Assembly: GCA_037447655.1 (NCBI GenBank)
Contig: JBBHKE010001494.1
Coordinates: 1-64,000 of the forward strand
DNA length: 64,000 nucleotides
Source of the DNA: Zygnema cylindricum
Lineage: Eukaryota; Streptophyta; Zygnematophyceae; Zygnematales; Zygnemataceae
Direction of reading: 5' to 3'
Of this stretch, positions 12,445 through 24,220 are shown in pieces. Each line of letters starts with the position of its first letter. Position 1 is the first letter of the stretch. A model generated the notes under the pieces. It searched no databases. It was not told where the DNA came from and was given only the letters and a program-made list of their open reading frames with translations. The position numbers and the translations under genes are program-made.

Positions 12445-13163
12445 TAGTTGTAACTTATTGATCTTACTTTGTAATTTAGCGCGGATCCGGCGGACCATGA
12501 TTTTAGGTGTCTCTATGTTTGTGACGACTGTATACGCCGACAATACCCGTGACGATTGTCACCATGTACAATTTGTCTTTGCCGCAGCGTATTTTTTCGA
12601 AACTTTTTGATTTTTGAAGCATCGCAAGACACATCGTAATCTTTGAAACGATTTCGCATGTCGCAAGTCATTGCGTGACATCGTAGATGTACAACCTTGA
12701 GCCGTGGCTGTACAACATGCCTTTGCGTAAACCTCTCTTTTTCGGCCGCCATGACTTCGCAAAATTTTCACCTTCGCAGATTTTTCAACTTTGCGGGAAA
12801 CCGCAGCATCGAGACCCCTGCAAAAAATATCCGTACAAGGTGCATGCGGACAAAAACAAACAACCCTGTACTTTTTTTCAATCATAAAAAACTTTTGAAA
12901 AATTTTCACACCTGGGAATATGTTTTCGTATTGGTGTAAGCGGTTTGACTTAGCTGAAACCAAAGTGCCGATGTAGTTTATGATAAGTTTGAAGATGACG
13001 TGACAGTGGGTCGAAAAAATACAAGACGACAAATTATTGTACATCCTTAGTTCGAGAATGACGCATATTGTACTTTACAAATTTACGATTTTTTCGTACG
13101 GTTGCAACTTAGGCAGTACGGTGCCAAGTTATAAAGGAAAACGACAGGAAAAAAAACCCGAAC
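12445..13163. other. Repeat-rich non-coding stretch
   Basis: No gene is recognised. Scattered open frames on both strands resemble nothing known to me, and simple A/T runs are common. It lies between the SINE-like element and a Harbinger-like element and is probably transposon debris. Confidence 0.35.
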
Positions 13164-13166
13164 TTA

Positions 13167-13985
13167 AGGCGTGTTCCCATGTGTTCAAGTAAGGGTTTTT
13201 TTTTGTCGTTTTCACAAAAAATGGGACTTCCTACGAGAAGAAATTACGCCGTACTAAAAATGGGCAAAAACACAAGTACATTTTGCGTCTTCTTAGAACT
13301 TAGAAGGTACGACAATTTGACGTTATTATCATCGGGACCCACTTCCAACTCATCTTCACACTAGCACTAGAATCAAATCGCGACCTGATTTTAATCAAAA
13401 TACTACCCTATTGACGAATACAAAACCTAGATTGCAAGCGTCAAACGTTTTCATTTTTTTTTTTTTGTATTTGAAAGAGTACACGAAAAAAAAGTTGTTT
13501 GTCCGTTTGCAAACAATTTGTTTGTTTGTTTGGATGTACAAAATTTGTATGTAATTGCATTAAATGGAAAAGCGTAGAAAATGGCAACAAGCAGCCGGAC
13601 AGGATCCGCCAGAACGACGCACATGGCAGTGAAAGAAAGCTCGACGTCTACAATATCACGCTAAACATTCAATGTCACTTTCACTACAGTACTGTATAAC
13701 CCATTTGTAGACGTAGGCGATTGGTAATGTTTTCCACGTGTGGGCGTCTACAAATGTCAAGAGCTCGTTGGCGGCGACAAATGTCAGCAGTATGTCAAGT
13801 AGTGTTGGGTATCGGGTAAATTCATATAACGATACTTTCGATATTCGATATATCAAATATCGATCGAGTAGACTCCTCGATATATCGTACCGGGACCAAC
13901 ATAAATTATCGGGATATATATCGCAAAAAATGGGTGTCCATACAGCTGAAGTACATAAATCGTACGGAAAATCATACGGAACCCC

Positions 13986-14025
<40 letters not shown>

Positions 14026-14402
14026 ATGGGCCCCCGCCCCCGGGGGGGGGGGGGGGGGGTTGAGAGAAAAATCGGCGGGAAGAAAAGAAAAAAATCGTAT
14101 AAATATCCAGATATTATATATCGATTATGGGAAACCTAAAATTCGATATATATCGAATATCGGCAATAGGTCCTCGACAACCAACACTAATGTTTGGAGT
14201 TCGTTCTAGTGTACAAATGTCCGTAGTTTGTTGGCGTCTATTGGTGTCGCAAGATATTGGCGACGTCTACAACTATCACATATTCGAAGTAATGAAGGCA
14301 CAAGTAACGATTGACATAGGCACACTTTGAAAAGTACACCGTAAAATCTGCGCTAAAATCCAAAGTAACGTTTCAAAGTTTCGGTTACATGGGAACACGC
14401 CC
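13167..14402. mobile_element. PIF/Harbinger-like non-autonomous element, 1.24 kb, TTA target duplication
   Basis: The left terminus AGGCGTGTTCCCATGT and right terminus ACATGGGAACACGCCC are inverted repeats differing at one base, flanked by TTA (13164-13166 and 14403-14405). A TTA duplication and G/GC-rich GGGCGTGTTCC-like ends are typical of Tourist/PIF-Harbinger elements. No transposase frame is visible. The interior contains a second inverted pair (AGTGTTGG near 13800 and CCAACACT near 14185) around an AT-rich CGATATATCG block, so another element is probably nested inside. Confidence 0.6.
13986..14060. repeat. Poly-C then poly-G run (self-complementary)
   Basis: A run of about 35 C is followed by AAATGGGCCCCCGCCCCCGG and then about 18 G. 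The two runs could pair as a hairpin. Runs of this length are prone to sequencing length error. Confidence 0.8.
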
Positions 14403-14710
14403 TTAACCACATGGGGCAATACCCTAAAAACCATTCACGGTGTACTTGTGGCTTTTGGAAAACCCGATTTTTGCTTTGCCCTTTTTCTAAAAGGGAAAAA
14501 CATTCTAGTCGCATTCGTCTCTGGTGACAACGATAATTGATCGTCGATTTTTTTTGTGTAAGATCTTGAGCCGTTGAGTGATTTGAGTTTTGATTGGCTT
14601 TGTCATGTTACATTTTGATGTAATGAAAAGAGACACGTGGTACAATCCTATTTGTTTTATTTCACGTGGTTGTAGTGGTATGATAAAAGTCCAGACAAAA
14701 TCGATGTCAC

Positions 14711-14940
14711 GCCAAAATGTCGTGTTATCAATACCAGTTGAGTAACGTACAGTATCGTACGTTAAAATTTTGCGAGTGCGATTCCGTACTTCACGCCGAG
14801 TTGTCGTTTTGTCAATATCCGTAAACGCCAAAATGTCGTGTTATCAATACTGGTTAAGTAACGTACAGTATCGCACTTTTAATTATGGCGCGTGAGATCT
14901 CGTCACATCACGCCACGTTGTCGTGTTCTCAATATCCGTA
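14711..14940. repeat. Degenerate tandem repeat of about 115 bp
   Basis: The block CGCCAAAATGTCGTGTTATC plus GTAACGTACAGTATCG occurs at 14711-14756 and again at 14826-14872, with a weaker third copy (CACGCCACGTTGTCGTGTTC) near 14908. No coding function is seen. Confidence 0.6.
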
Positions 14941-14945
14941 CACTA

Positions 14946-15620
14946 CACAACGAATTGTAATTAGAGTATACAACGCTAATTCGGTCGCCCTAAACTTCGA
15001 CTCTATCACATTAAATAGAGTAATTGATTTGAATTTTTTCATTATACTATTTAAGGTAAAGTTTAACTAGCGTAAAAAACCCTAATATAGGTTCGTTTTA
15101 AATAGTGTGTAGTACGGACAACGTTTGACTGTGCAAAATTGTACTTCTATAAGTAAAAAGGTACAAATAATAATTTAATAGAATCGCGCTCGCATGTTAA
15201 ATTGCACTAAACAAAAAAAATAAATCGCATCGAAAAACACCCGTTCGTATAGCTCGTCCGTCGACAACATTCTCGCCTGTGTGAACATTTACATGAATTT
15301 ACATGTAAAAATTTTATAGTTAAACGACAAAAGTATGAGTTGAGACGAATAGTATATATCTATGAGAAATAGTACTTACATCATAATAACGTCAAAATAT
15401 ACGGACTGGCGATTTTCGTATGTCTAAATAATTTAGTGTTCGTAATTATAGAACGGATAATCATTGCCGACATAATCTAATATAGAGTACTTAAATAAAG
15501 TATAATAAATTTCCTCTGTGAATTGGTTCTATCACAATACTTAGCGTTTATAACTCTAATTGTTATTTTTTTGGTTTTTTTGCTCTAATCTTTTCTTTAC
15601 TATAATTACGATTCGCAGTG
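14946..15620. mobile_element. 675-bp TIR element of the TA family
   Basis: The left end CACAACGAATTGTAATTAGAG-like and right end ATAATTACGATTCGCAGTG are inverted repeats, flanked by TA (14944-14945, 15621-15622). The left 175 bp match 11695-11871. No open frame of transposase size is present. Confidence 0.7.
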
Positions 15621-15622
15621 TA

Positions 15623-16140
15623 CCGTAATTTCAGTGTTGGCCTCGCGTACGATGTTCGTACATGGTACGCATTGTACTATCGCATTGTACATGGTAAAGA
15701 CCATGACGATGCCAAATGGGTGGTTTAATTCGCGTTTCGCTCATGTAGGAGGTTTGATTAAGCGTAAAAGTTTCACATTGATTTAAGCGTTCGATCTCAA
15801 TCTAATGAACGATATGAATGAATGGACTGAATATATCATGTAGTATTAAATATTTTAATGCTAAATCTAGAATACACATTAAACCATTAGCATTATTCAA
15901 CCATTATTCGTTTAAACATAATACTAATGGTTTTTGTTTATTTTACATTAAGGTCTTGCGTTTATATTTTACATTTTTTTTTATCAAAACATAAAATCAC
16001 AAAAGAAGAAAACAAAAAAAAGACTAACAAAATAAATAACCACGATACAACCTTGATCACATAACAAAAACGCAAGAAACAAATGTAAACATAACAAAGA
16101 TAATAATAACAAAAAAATAAAACCATCAGACTTAACTAGG
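15623..16140. other. AT-rich non-coding stretch
   Basis: No gene is recognised. The sequence is A/T-rich with long A-rich tracts near 15990-16120. Confidence 0.4.
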
Positions 16141-16690
16141 ATTCAACCAACTTAGTCCAAAGACCCAAAAGGTTGGAACAACATCATTATCAGCTCGATC
16201 GCTGACTAACACTACAAACACGTATTTTATTTTATATTTTTTGATAATTAGAATATGTTGATTAAGCACTTTTTTTGTTTTCGATCAAACACCTTAGTCA
16301 AAGACCCAGATGGTTGCATAAACATCATTATCAGCTCAAAGGCTGACTAACATTACAATCACTTATTATTTATTTATTTTCGTTGTTTATAAAAGATTGA
16401 TTACTTTGAGTACTGTTTTTCTTTTTCTTTTTTTTTTATCAACCAACTTAGTCCTAAGACTTAGAAGGTTGCATAAACATCATTATCAGCTCGGAGGCTG
16501 ACCAACATTACAAACAATTGTTTTCATTCATTATATTTGTTTGTTAGATTACATTGTTACTTTGAATGATTTTTTTTTTGTTTTTTCGATCAACCAACTT
16601 AGTCAAAAGACCTAGGAAGTTACAAACATCATTATCAGCTCAAAGACTGACTACCACTACAAACATTGGTATATATATTTTGTTTTAAAT
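16141..16690. repeat. Minisatellite, about four copies of a 140-155-bp unit
   Basis: The unit core (CAACCAACTTAGTC...AAGACC...GGTTG...ACATCATTATCAGCTC...GCTGACTAAC) begins near 16145, 16283, 16437 and 16587. Each copy is followed by a T-rich spacer. Confidence 0.8.
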
Positions 16691-16800
16691 ACAACACAAA
16701 TACTTGACTACTTTGTTTCGTTGAAACTTGATTACTTTGTATTTTTTTTTGAAATACAATACAAATACTTTGAATACTTTGTTCTTGTGATACTTTGAAT

Positions 16801-17435
16801 ACATCATCATCATCATCATCATCTTCATCAGCATCATCATCATCATCATCTTCATCATCATCATCATCCTCATCATCATCATCATCATCATCATCGACAT
16901 CATCTTCATGATCATCATCATCACATCATCATCATCATCATCGTCGTCATCATCATCGTCAACATCACCATCGTCAACATCATCATCATCATCATCATTA
17001 TTACATCATCATCATTATCATCATCATCATTACATCATCATCATCATCATCATCATCGTCATCATCGTCAACATCATCATCATCATCATCATCATCATTA
17101 CTTCATAATCATCAACAACATCATCATCATTACATTATGGGTTTGTTTTTTTTAGATACAATACAAATATTTTGAATACTTTGTTTTGGTGATACTTTGA
17201 TTACATCATCATCATCATCATCATCATCATTATCATCATCATCATCATCTTCATCATCATCTTATCATCATCATCTTATCATCATCATTACATCATCATC
17301 ATCATCATCATGAACGTCAACATCATCATCGTCAACATCATTATCATCATCATTACATCATCATCATCATTACATTACCATAAACATCATCATTATATCA
17401 TCATCATAATCATCGTCATCATCATCAACCCATAT
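16801..17435. repeat. Long interrupted CAT/ATC trinucleotide microsatellite
   Basis: Nearly uninterrupted CAT repeats span two blocks (16801-17135 and 17203-17430), with occasional CGT, CTT, TTA and CAA variants. The blocks are separated by a duplicated ACAATACAAATA-TTTGAATACTTTG spacer. Poly-Met/Ser/His open frames here are artefacts of the repeat. Confidence 0.92.
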
Positions 17436-17560
17436 TTCGGTAGAAGCAAACAATGCTTTAGAAAAATAAATAACTAACAATTACCTTTTTTACATAAAAA
17501 TATTTAGACTCACAACCAAACAATAATAAGGAAAGAACACGAAACAAACAATTCCCAAAT

Positions 17561-18600
17561 TGAAACTCTGTGTCCTCTATTGGACTACAGAGTACAGCAA
17601 GCCTCTAGATAGTTTTTAACTAACCCACTTTCAATCGAAACCACTGCTACCCAAGCAGACAAGGAGACAATCTGACTGCACCCTTGTGCAGATTGGACTC
17701 CCCTGAGTTCGTAGGAAAGAGAATCTCTGAAAACGCCCAACCAGGCGATAAGTTATAAACCGGCAAAAAATGCCAATTTATAGAACCTCTCAAAGAGAGA
17801 GAAGACCATCTACCAGATTTTTCTAAGTCCTAGCTCCCTCTCACAACCCCTATCTACTAATTCTACGAACCAATTATAATACTGTACAGTACATAAAAGT
17901 ACTACTGCGGATGTACTTTTTGTATGACCTTTGTAGGACAAGGCCATTAAGCGGACGCGTGTCCATTTTCCACTCGTCCGTACGTTCCTCGGAATTCCCG
18001 CGACCGAATGTTATTTCTCCACGTGGCGCCAGGTCATGCCACGTCACTAAATGCCAAAGTGACCATTCCGCGATATCGACGATGATGTGCGCCGTTGGAT
18101 TTGACTCGAAATGGAATCTCAGCCGTTATAAATACTTGCGCGATATTTGTTTCGCTGTCGAAACAAAAATGTGCGGTATCTGTTTCAAAGTATTATCGTA
18201 CGTCGTACTTTATAAAACTGTATCTATGCATGCCATATAGAGTTTCAGTTAAATGAATTTGTTCTCTTCTAAATAAATATATATTTATCACTTGTATAGC
18301 ATTTAGCATTGGTCCTAGTTTAATAGGATAAAGCTGACCGCTATCGGCCAGCTTGACGAACGGCAGGTACCGGGATCAAATCCCGGGTCTGTCTGGTATA
18401 TTTTTAGTAACCTACTAAGGATAACTACCCGTTGAACTAAGGCAGCCATGGATCAACCACCCTCTCTATCCTTCAGTGACTACAACAAGTATGGGGGACA
18501 AAGAAAAGAGTTGGAGGCAAGCTGTCCGTCCTTTTTTTTTTCCTTTTATACTAACATATTTAAACCTAGAAAATACTCTAGAAATCTATTAATTTCAACA
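17561..18600 (-). repeat. 3' LTR of the copia element, 1040 bp
   Basis: It starts on the minus strand at 18600 with TGTTGAAATT, directly after a purine tract (AATAAGAGGAG), and ends TTTCA at 17561. It differs from the other LTR by few bases in the first ~80 bp of the low-coordinate end and is otherwise almost identical, suggesting a recent event. It contains an antisense tRNA-like stretch. Confidence 0.88.
18311..18400 (+). other. tRNA-like stretch antisense within the LTR (second copy 23692-23781)
   Basis: TAGTTTAATAGG (18316-18327) fits an A box and GGATCAAATCC a B box. CCGGG/CCCGG would form a T stem around ATCAAAT, and TCC/GGA a D stem. No acceptor stem pairs, so it is not a tRNA. It may be an old tRNA-derived insertion fixed in the LTR, or chance. 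Confidence 0.35.
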
Positions 18601-18613
18601 CTCCTCTTATTTT

Positions 18614-21600
18614 CTAGTCTAATTTTACCTTCAGTTTTAGTCCACATTTTTCTCTACAATATTTCAATTTAGGAGAGGGCACTAGTATTGTCATCATATC
18701 AACCACCATTTCCTCATCAGATCTATATACAAGACTCACAATCTTATTCTCAACTATTTCCCTCACAAAACTCAATCTTATGTCCATTTGCTTAGCTTTA
18801 AAATGATGTTTTGGATTAGCTGCAATTGCAATGGCAGCTTGATTATCACAAAACACTTCATGCACTCCCTCCTTCATATATCCCAGTTCTTGCAACAAGG
18901 ATTTGACCCACATCAACTCTTTCACAGCAGAACAAGAGGCCATGTACTCAGCCTCCATAGTAGACTGAGCAACCACCTTTTGTTGCTTACTGCTCCAACA
19001 GAATGCACCTTCCCCAACATACAACACATACCCAAAAGTGCATCTTCTCATACGTGCGTCCCCATAACTGGCATAATTCCAAGTAGTGATGTCAGTGAGC
19101 TCCCCTCCCAAATGCAACCATAACTCTTTTGTTCCCACAAGATATCTCATGACTCTCTTGGCTGCCTCCCAATCTCTCTTCCTAGGATCATCAAGACTCC
19201 TACTGAGTACTCCAACTGTTGCCGCTATGTCCGGACTGGTACAATTCATAAAATAGATTAAACTTCCAACGACCTGTCTATAAGGGATAGACTTCATAAA
19301 CTCTCTCTCCTCTGGACTCATATGATCATCTAAGATCATCACTCCTCCTTCTACACTCCCATCACTTACTTTTTTCAAGTCCATGGGAGTAGTACAACTG
19401 TTAGCATTTTCCATCTGGAATTTCTCAAGCATATTACCTATTGCTTCTTTTTGAGTAAGTCTGATAATCTTCTTCCCCCTATCTCTCTCCATTTGAATCC
19501 CCAAAATATATCTTGCCTCCCCTAAATCCTTCATATCAAATCAGCTTCTAAGATCTCTCTTTAAACTTATTGATCTTTTTCCAAAGATTTACTCAACACA
19601 AGCAGATCATCCACATAAATTGCAATAAAAATGACACCGTTCTCATCTTCAAACATATAGATAGAATGGTCATAGCTGATACGGATATATCCCAGACCGG
19701 TAAGAAACTCATCTAGTTTCTTATTCCACTGTCGGGGAGCCTGTTTCAATCCATATAAGGACTTTATGAGCCTGCAGACTTTGCTCTCCTCTTTCTTCCA
19801 CGAACCCTTCAGGTTGTCTCATGAAAATTTCTTCCTCTAACTCACCATTAAGAAAAGCAGTCTTAATTTCCATCTGGTGTATTTCCATGTTTTGCGCTAC
19901 TGCCAGACTGAGGAGAATCTTTACTGATGGGAACCGAACAACTGGAGCAAAGGTATCCTCATAGTCAATCCCCTCCTTTTGGGTGAACCCCTACGCTACT
20001 AATCGAGCCTTATATCTCTCAATGGTATTATTTGGGTTCAATTTTAGTTTAAATACCCATTTACACCCAATTGGTTTTTTGTCTGCAGGACAATCCTCTA
20101 TTTCCCAAGTATTTGCTTCAATGATAGAAGCCATCTCATCATTTATGGCTGTAATACATCTTTCTTTTTCTGGACTATTCACTGCCTCGGAGTAAGACTA
20201 AGGCTCATTTGGGTGAGATAGCTTAGTTACCTTATGAGCGGCTTGTTTTTCCTGTATCCTTTTGCTGCTCCTCATTCCTCCCTCAAACTTCGAAGCTGGA
20301 ATGGATGGAAGTCTTGTATTTCTTCTCACTGTCTCATCGGCTCCCGTCTCCATGGAAGCCAGTTATTATCCCGCTTCTTCTATCTCCTTGAAGTCCATAG
20401 AAGTATGTGAGGTTTTCGTTGAGTCTCTTGTATCTTGGATCTCCCCTGAATCTACAATCACGGTTTCACTTATGTCCCTTTCGGGAACGACCGAGTTCTC
20501 CTCACTTTCAGACTCAAATCTGATTCTTAACTTCTTTGTACATTTGAAAGGGTCAAATGACTTCCCTTCATCCATGACAACTAGGTGTTTGACCAGAATA
20601 ATATCTTTCTTTGCTAAGTCATAGACTCTATATCCCTCAACATCCTCATCATATCCCACAAAGTATCCAGGTTTTCCCTTAGCATCTAGTTTCCAATTTT
20701 TCCTATCCGTGTCAAGACTGTAAACTTGACTACCGAATACTTTAAAGTTTGAGATATTTGGTTTCTTTCCAACCCATCTCTCATAAAGTGTCACTCCCTT
20801 TACAGTTGAGGTAAGGACTCTATTCTTAATGTAGTCTGCACAGTTCATTGCTTCTGCCCAAAATCTCTTTCCTATTTTCTTGTCTGCCAACATACTGCAT
20901 GCACTATCTCCTAGTGTTCGATTCAACCCCTCAGCTACCCCATTTTGTTTCGTGTTATATGGTATAGTTGTTTGGTGCTGCAGTCTCTCATCTCTCAGAT
21001 ATTCCTCAAACTGGTTAGAGGTATATTCCCCCCCATTATCACTCCTTACCCTCTTAATCGGGGTTTCATGCAACCTCTCACTCCAGGCTTTATATTCTTT
21101 GTAGTAAGTTGATGCTTCGTACTTTGTTTTCACAAAGTAGACTCTAGAGCATCTAGATCAGTCATCGGCTATTGTCATCATAGACCTCTTTCCTCCAAGC
21201 GAAGGTACTTTTGCAGGTCCCCATATAACTATGTGGACCAAATCTAACACTTTATCACCTCTATATGTGGCGGCTTTAGGAAAGGGAAGTCTGTGAGCCA
21301 TACCTTGAGCACAACCACTACAATCATCCATCATTTCATTACCCTCAAAGTGAATGACTTCTACTACCCCAAGCTTATTCATTTCCCTCAACCTATCAAA
21401 ATGCATAATGCCCCAACCGCTTATGCCAAATCATCAACTTAGGAACACCAACATTGTAAGCATTCTTCTTTTCATTACTCTGGTTAAGCCTAAACATTCA
21501 TTGGCTACCCTTATATGCCGTAAAGTAGACTACATCCCCATACTTAGCTGTATAGACTCCCTTTCAGGTGAAGGTATCAAACTCTTTGTCATCTAACACA

Positions 21601-22961
21601 AACGTAGAGACAAGATTTTTACTCAGCTGAGGAATGTAGAGTACATCTGAGAATGTAAGTATAGAAGTCCTACCCTCCACTAAGACTTTCAGATCTACTG
21701 AGCCCACTAGATCTGTAGTAACCACTCTCCCATCCCCATACTCTATCTCTACAGTAGGGATCTTTCTTAGCTTAATGAAGAGTTATTTATCACGACACAT
21801 ATGCATTGATGCACCTGAGTCGATAATCCAACCTCCCTGTGGAGCTTCCCGAATTGCTTCAAGGGCACACTTCTGTCTCCGAGGGATCTCCTTTTCCTCC
21901 AGACTCTCGTCAAGAAGAAGCTCCCCATCCTCCTCAGAGGACTCATCCTCGGTTTCTTCGTCACTTTTGTAACCACAAGTGCCTTTTTCTTCCCTCTGGA
22001 AGAACCCCCTCCACGGTTCTCTTCAAGCCTCAGCTCCGATAGCTTGACACAATTTGCGATGAAGTGTCCCAGCATTTTGCAAAAATGACAAAGACCCGTT
22101 GGGGGCCCCGGTCCCCCAAAATGATCTCTTTCCCCTTTCTAAGGTTTATTCGGGTCCTTCCCCCATCGGTCCCCTCCTACTGCTAAATCTTGAATGCTCT
22201 TTCCTCCTCTCCTTATCTCCATTGTGTTTTCCTGCACAAGTATCATCATAACTACTATGTTCCATTTCCATGAACTATCACGCATTTCCTGTACTCGGTA
22301 CACTAATTTCTCAAACTCATCTGGTAACTTCATGATAAGGGTGTTAACTTTCATTTTCATTGTACTTGTGCACCCGGCACTTTCCATCTCCATATACAAA
22401 CATGAAAGATCATTACAGTAATCTAACATCTTTCCTCCTTTGTAAGTGTAACTCACTAGCTTTTGCTCAGCCAACGAAGCTCCTGAATAATTCCAGCTCT
22501 ATAAATCTCCACCAAACTCACCCAGAACTCCTCGGCCTTGTAAATGTGAAGATTAGGGGTGGCCAAAGCTTGAGTGAGGTGCCTCAAATTAAAGTTCTTG
22601 GCATCCATGTTTACATCCTCCCACATCTGAGTATCGTTCTCCGCGGTCTTCACGGTCGCCGCTCCCGGTATTGTGGCAATAAGAGTGACGGTATCTCCTT
22701 CCCTTTCCCCTTTTCGGACACACTGTTGTCCCCATCATCTGCCTCCTCCGCTGAGGTAGCCGTTGCTGTAGGAAACCTTACTCCTCGAAATCCTGGTGGA
22801 GTTCCCGAAGGTGGACGTTTCACTTGTCCACTAACAATACCCCAGTATCGTTTTTCGCACAAAGCTCCCATCATCATGGCTTCAAAATAGATGAACACAG
22901 ATCCATTGAAGGTAGGCACCCTAGAGGGTGGGCCCATAACCTGAAACTCTGTGTCCTCCAT
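18614..22961 (-). pseudogene. Decayed copia gag-pol
   Basis: In order on the minus strand: gag from the ATG at 22961 (MEDTEFQVMGPP, then EMESAGCTSTMKMKVNTLIM); a CCHC knuckle (C-x2-C-x4-H-x4-C, residues CHFCKMLGHFIANC) near 22055-22100; the integrase zinc region and core (CSGCAQGMAH, RSDNGGEY, QNGVAEGLNRTL) 21406-20870; reverse transcriptase (KWVFKLKLN, RYKARLVA, YVDD at about 19600) 20182-19567; and RNase H (NQAAIAIA, KHIDIR-like KQMDIRLSFVRE) ending at 18614. The pieces are in different frames with several stops and small deletions, so no intact polyprotein is encoded. Confidence 0.88.
22927..22941 (-). promoter_or_regulatory. Primer-binding site matching the initiator tRNA-Met anticodon arm
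   Basis: The minus strand reads GGTTATGGGCCCACC immediately after the LTR's terminal CA. Its complement GGTGGGCCCATAACC is the anticodon arm of plant-type initiator tRNA-Met (anticodon CAT). This points to priming by an internally cleaved half-tRNA, as known for Drosophila copia and yeast Ty5. The site lies inside the gag frame (residues ..QVMGPP..). Confidence 0.8.
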
Positions 22962-23981
22962 TGGACTACAGAGTACAGCAAGCCTCTAGATAGTTATTAG
23001 CTAACCCACTTTCAATGGCAACCACTGCTACCGAAGCATACAAGCAAACAATCTGACTCCACCCCTGTGCAGCCTGGACTCCCCTGAGTCCGTAGGAAAA
23101 AGAATCTCTGAAAACGCCCAACCAGGCGATAAGTTATAAGCCGGCAAAAAATGCCAATTTATAGAACCTCTCAAAGAGAGAGAAGACCATCTACCAGATT
23201 TTTCTAAGTCCTAGCTCCCTCTCACAACCCCTATCTACTAATTCTACGAACCAATTATAATACTGTACAGTACATAAAAGTACTACTGCGGATGTACTTT
23301 TTGTATGACCTTTGTAGGACAAGGCCATTAAGCGGACGCGTGTCCATTTTCCACTCGTCCGTACGTTCCTCGGAATTCCCGCGACCGAATGTTATTTCTC
23401 CACGTGGCGCCAGGTCATGCCACGTCACTAAATGCCAAAGTGACCATTCCGCGATATCGACGATGATGTGCGCCGTTGGATTTGACTCGAAATGGAATCT
23501 CAGCCGTTATAAATACTTGCGCGATATTTGTTTCGCTGTCGAAACAAAAATGTGCGGTATCTGTTTCAAAGTATTATCGTACGTCGTACTTTATAAAACT
23601 GTATCTATGCATGCCATATAGAGTTTCAGTTAAATGAATTTGTTCTCTTCTAAATAAATATATATTTATCACTTGTATAGCATTTAGCATTGGTCCTAGT
23701 TTAATAGGATAAAGCTGACCGCTATCGGCCAGCTTGACGAACGGCAGGTACCGGGATCAAATCCCGGGTCTGTCTGGTATATTTTTAGTAACCTACTAAG
23801 GATAACTACCCGTTGAACTAAGGCAGCCATGGATCAACCACCCTCTCTATCCTTCAGTGACTACAACAAGTATGGGGGACAAAGAAAAGAGTTGGAGGCA
23901 AGCTGTCCGTCCTTTTTTTTTTCCTTTTATACTAACATATTTAAACCTAGAAAATACTCTAGAAATCTATTAATTTCAACA
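22942..23981 (-). repeat. 5' LTR of the copia element, carrying the gag start codon
   Basis: It has the same termini as the 17561-18600 copy. The gag ATG is at 22961, 20 bases before the LTR end, and the primer site follows at once. In the other LTR the same ATG reads ATA. Confidence 0.88.
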
Positions 23982-24220
23982 CTCCTCTTATTTTCTAGTC
24001 TAATTTTACCTTCAGTTTTAGTCCACATTTTTCTCTACAATATTTCAATTTAGGAGAGGGCACTAGTATTGTCATCATATCAACCACCATTTCCTCATCA
24101 GATCTATATACAAGACTCACAATCTTATTCTCAACTATTTCCCTCACAAAACTCAATCTTATGTCCATTTGCTTAGCTTTAAAATGATGTTTTGGATTAG
24201 CTGCAATTGCAATGGCAGCT

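Larger units (their letters stand above)
17561..24220 (-). mobile_element. Ty1/copia LTR retrotransposon, truncated tandem (pol end - LTR - internal - LTR)
   Basis: Reading on the minus strand: 23982-24220 is the last 239 bp of a pol gene, 22942-23981 an LTR, 18601-22941 the internal region and 17561-18600 the second LTR. The LTRs start TGTTGAAATT and end GAGTTTCA (canonical TG...CA) and are nearly identical. The repeated block is 1279 bp at an offset of 5381 bp because it includes the pol end as well as the LTR. The right edge at 24220 breaks inside RNase H, and no target duplication is seen. This fits a head-to-tail pair sharing an LTR with the upstream partner truncated, rather than one simple insertion. 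The internal gag-pol is broken (see separate entry). Confidence 0.9.

Noticed and set aside
16685-17108. Poly-Met and poly-Ser/His/Ile frames
   Set aside because: They are translations of the CAT microsatellite on either strand.
17911-18672. Plus-strand frames of 109 and 74 aa, repeated at 23292-24053
   Set aside because: They lie antisense within the duplicated LTR/pol block of a minus-strand copia element and have no recognisable domain.
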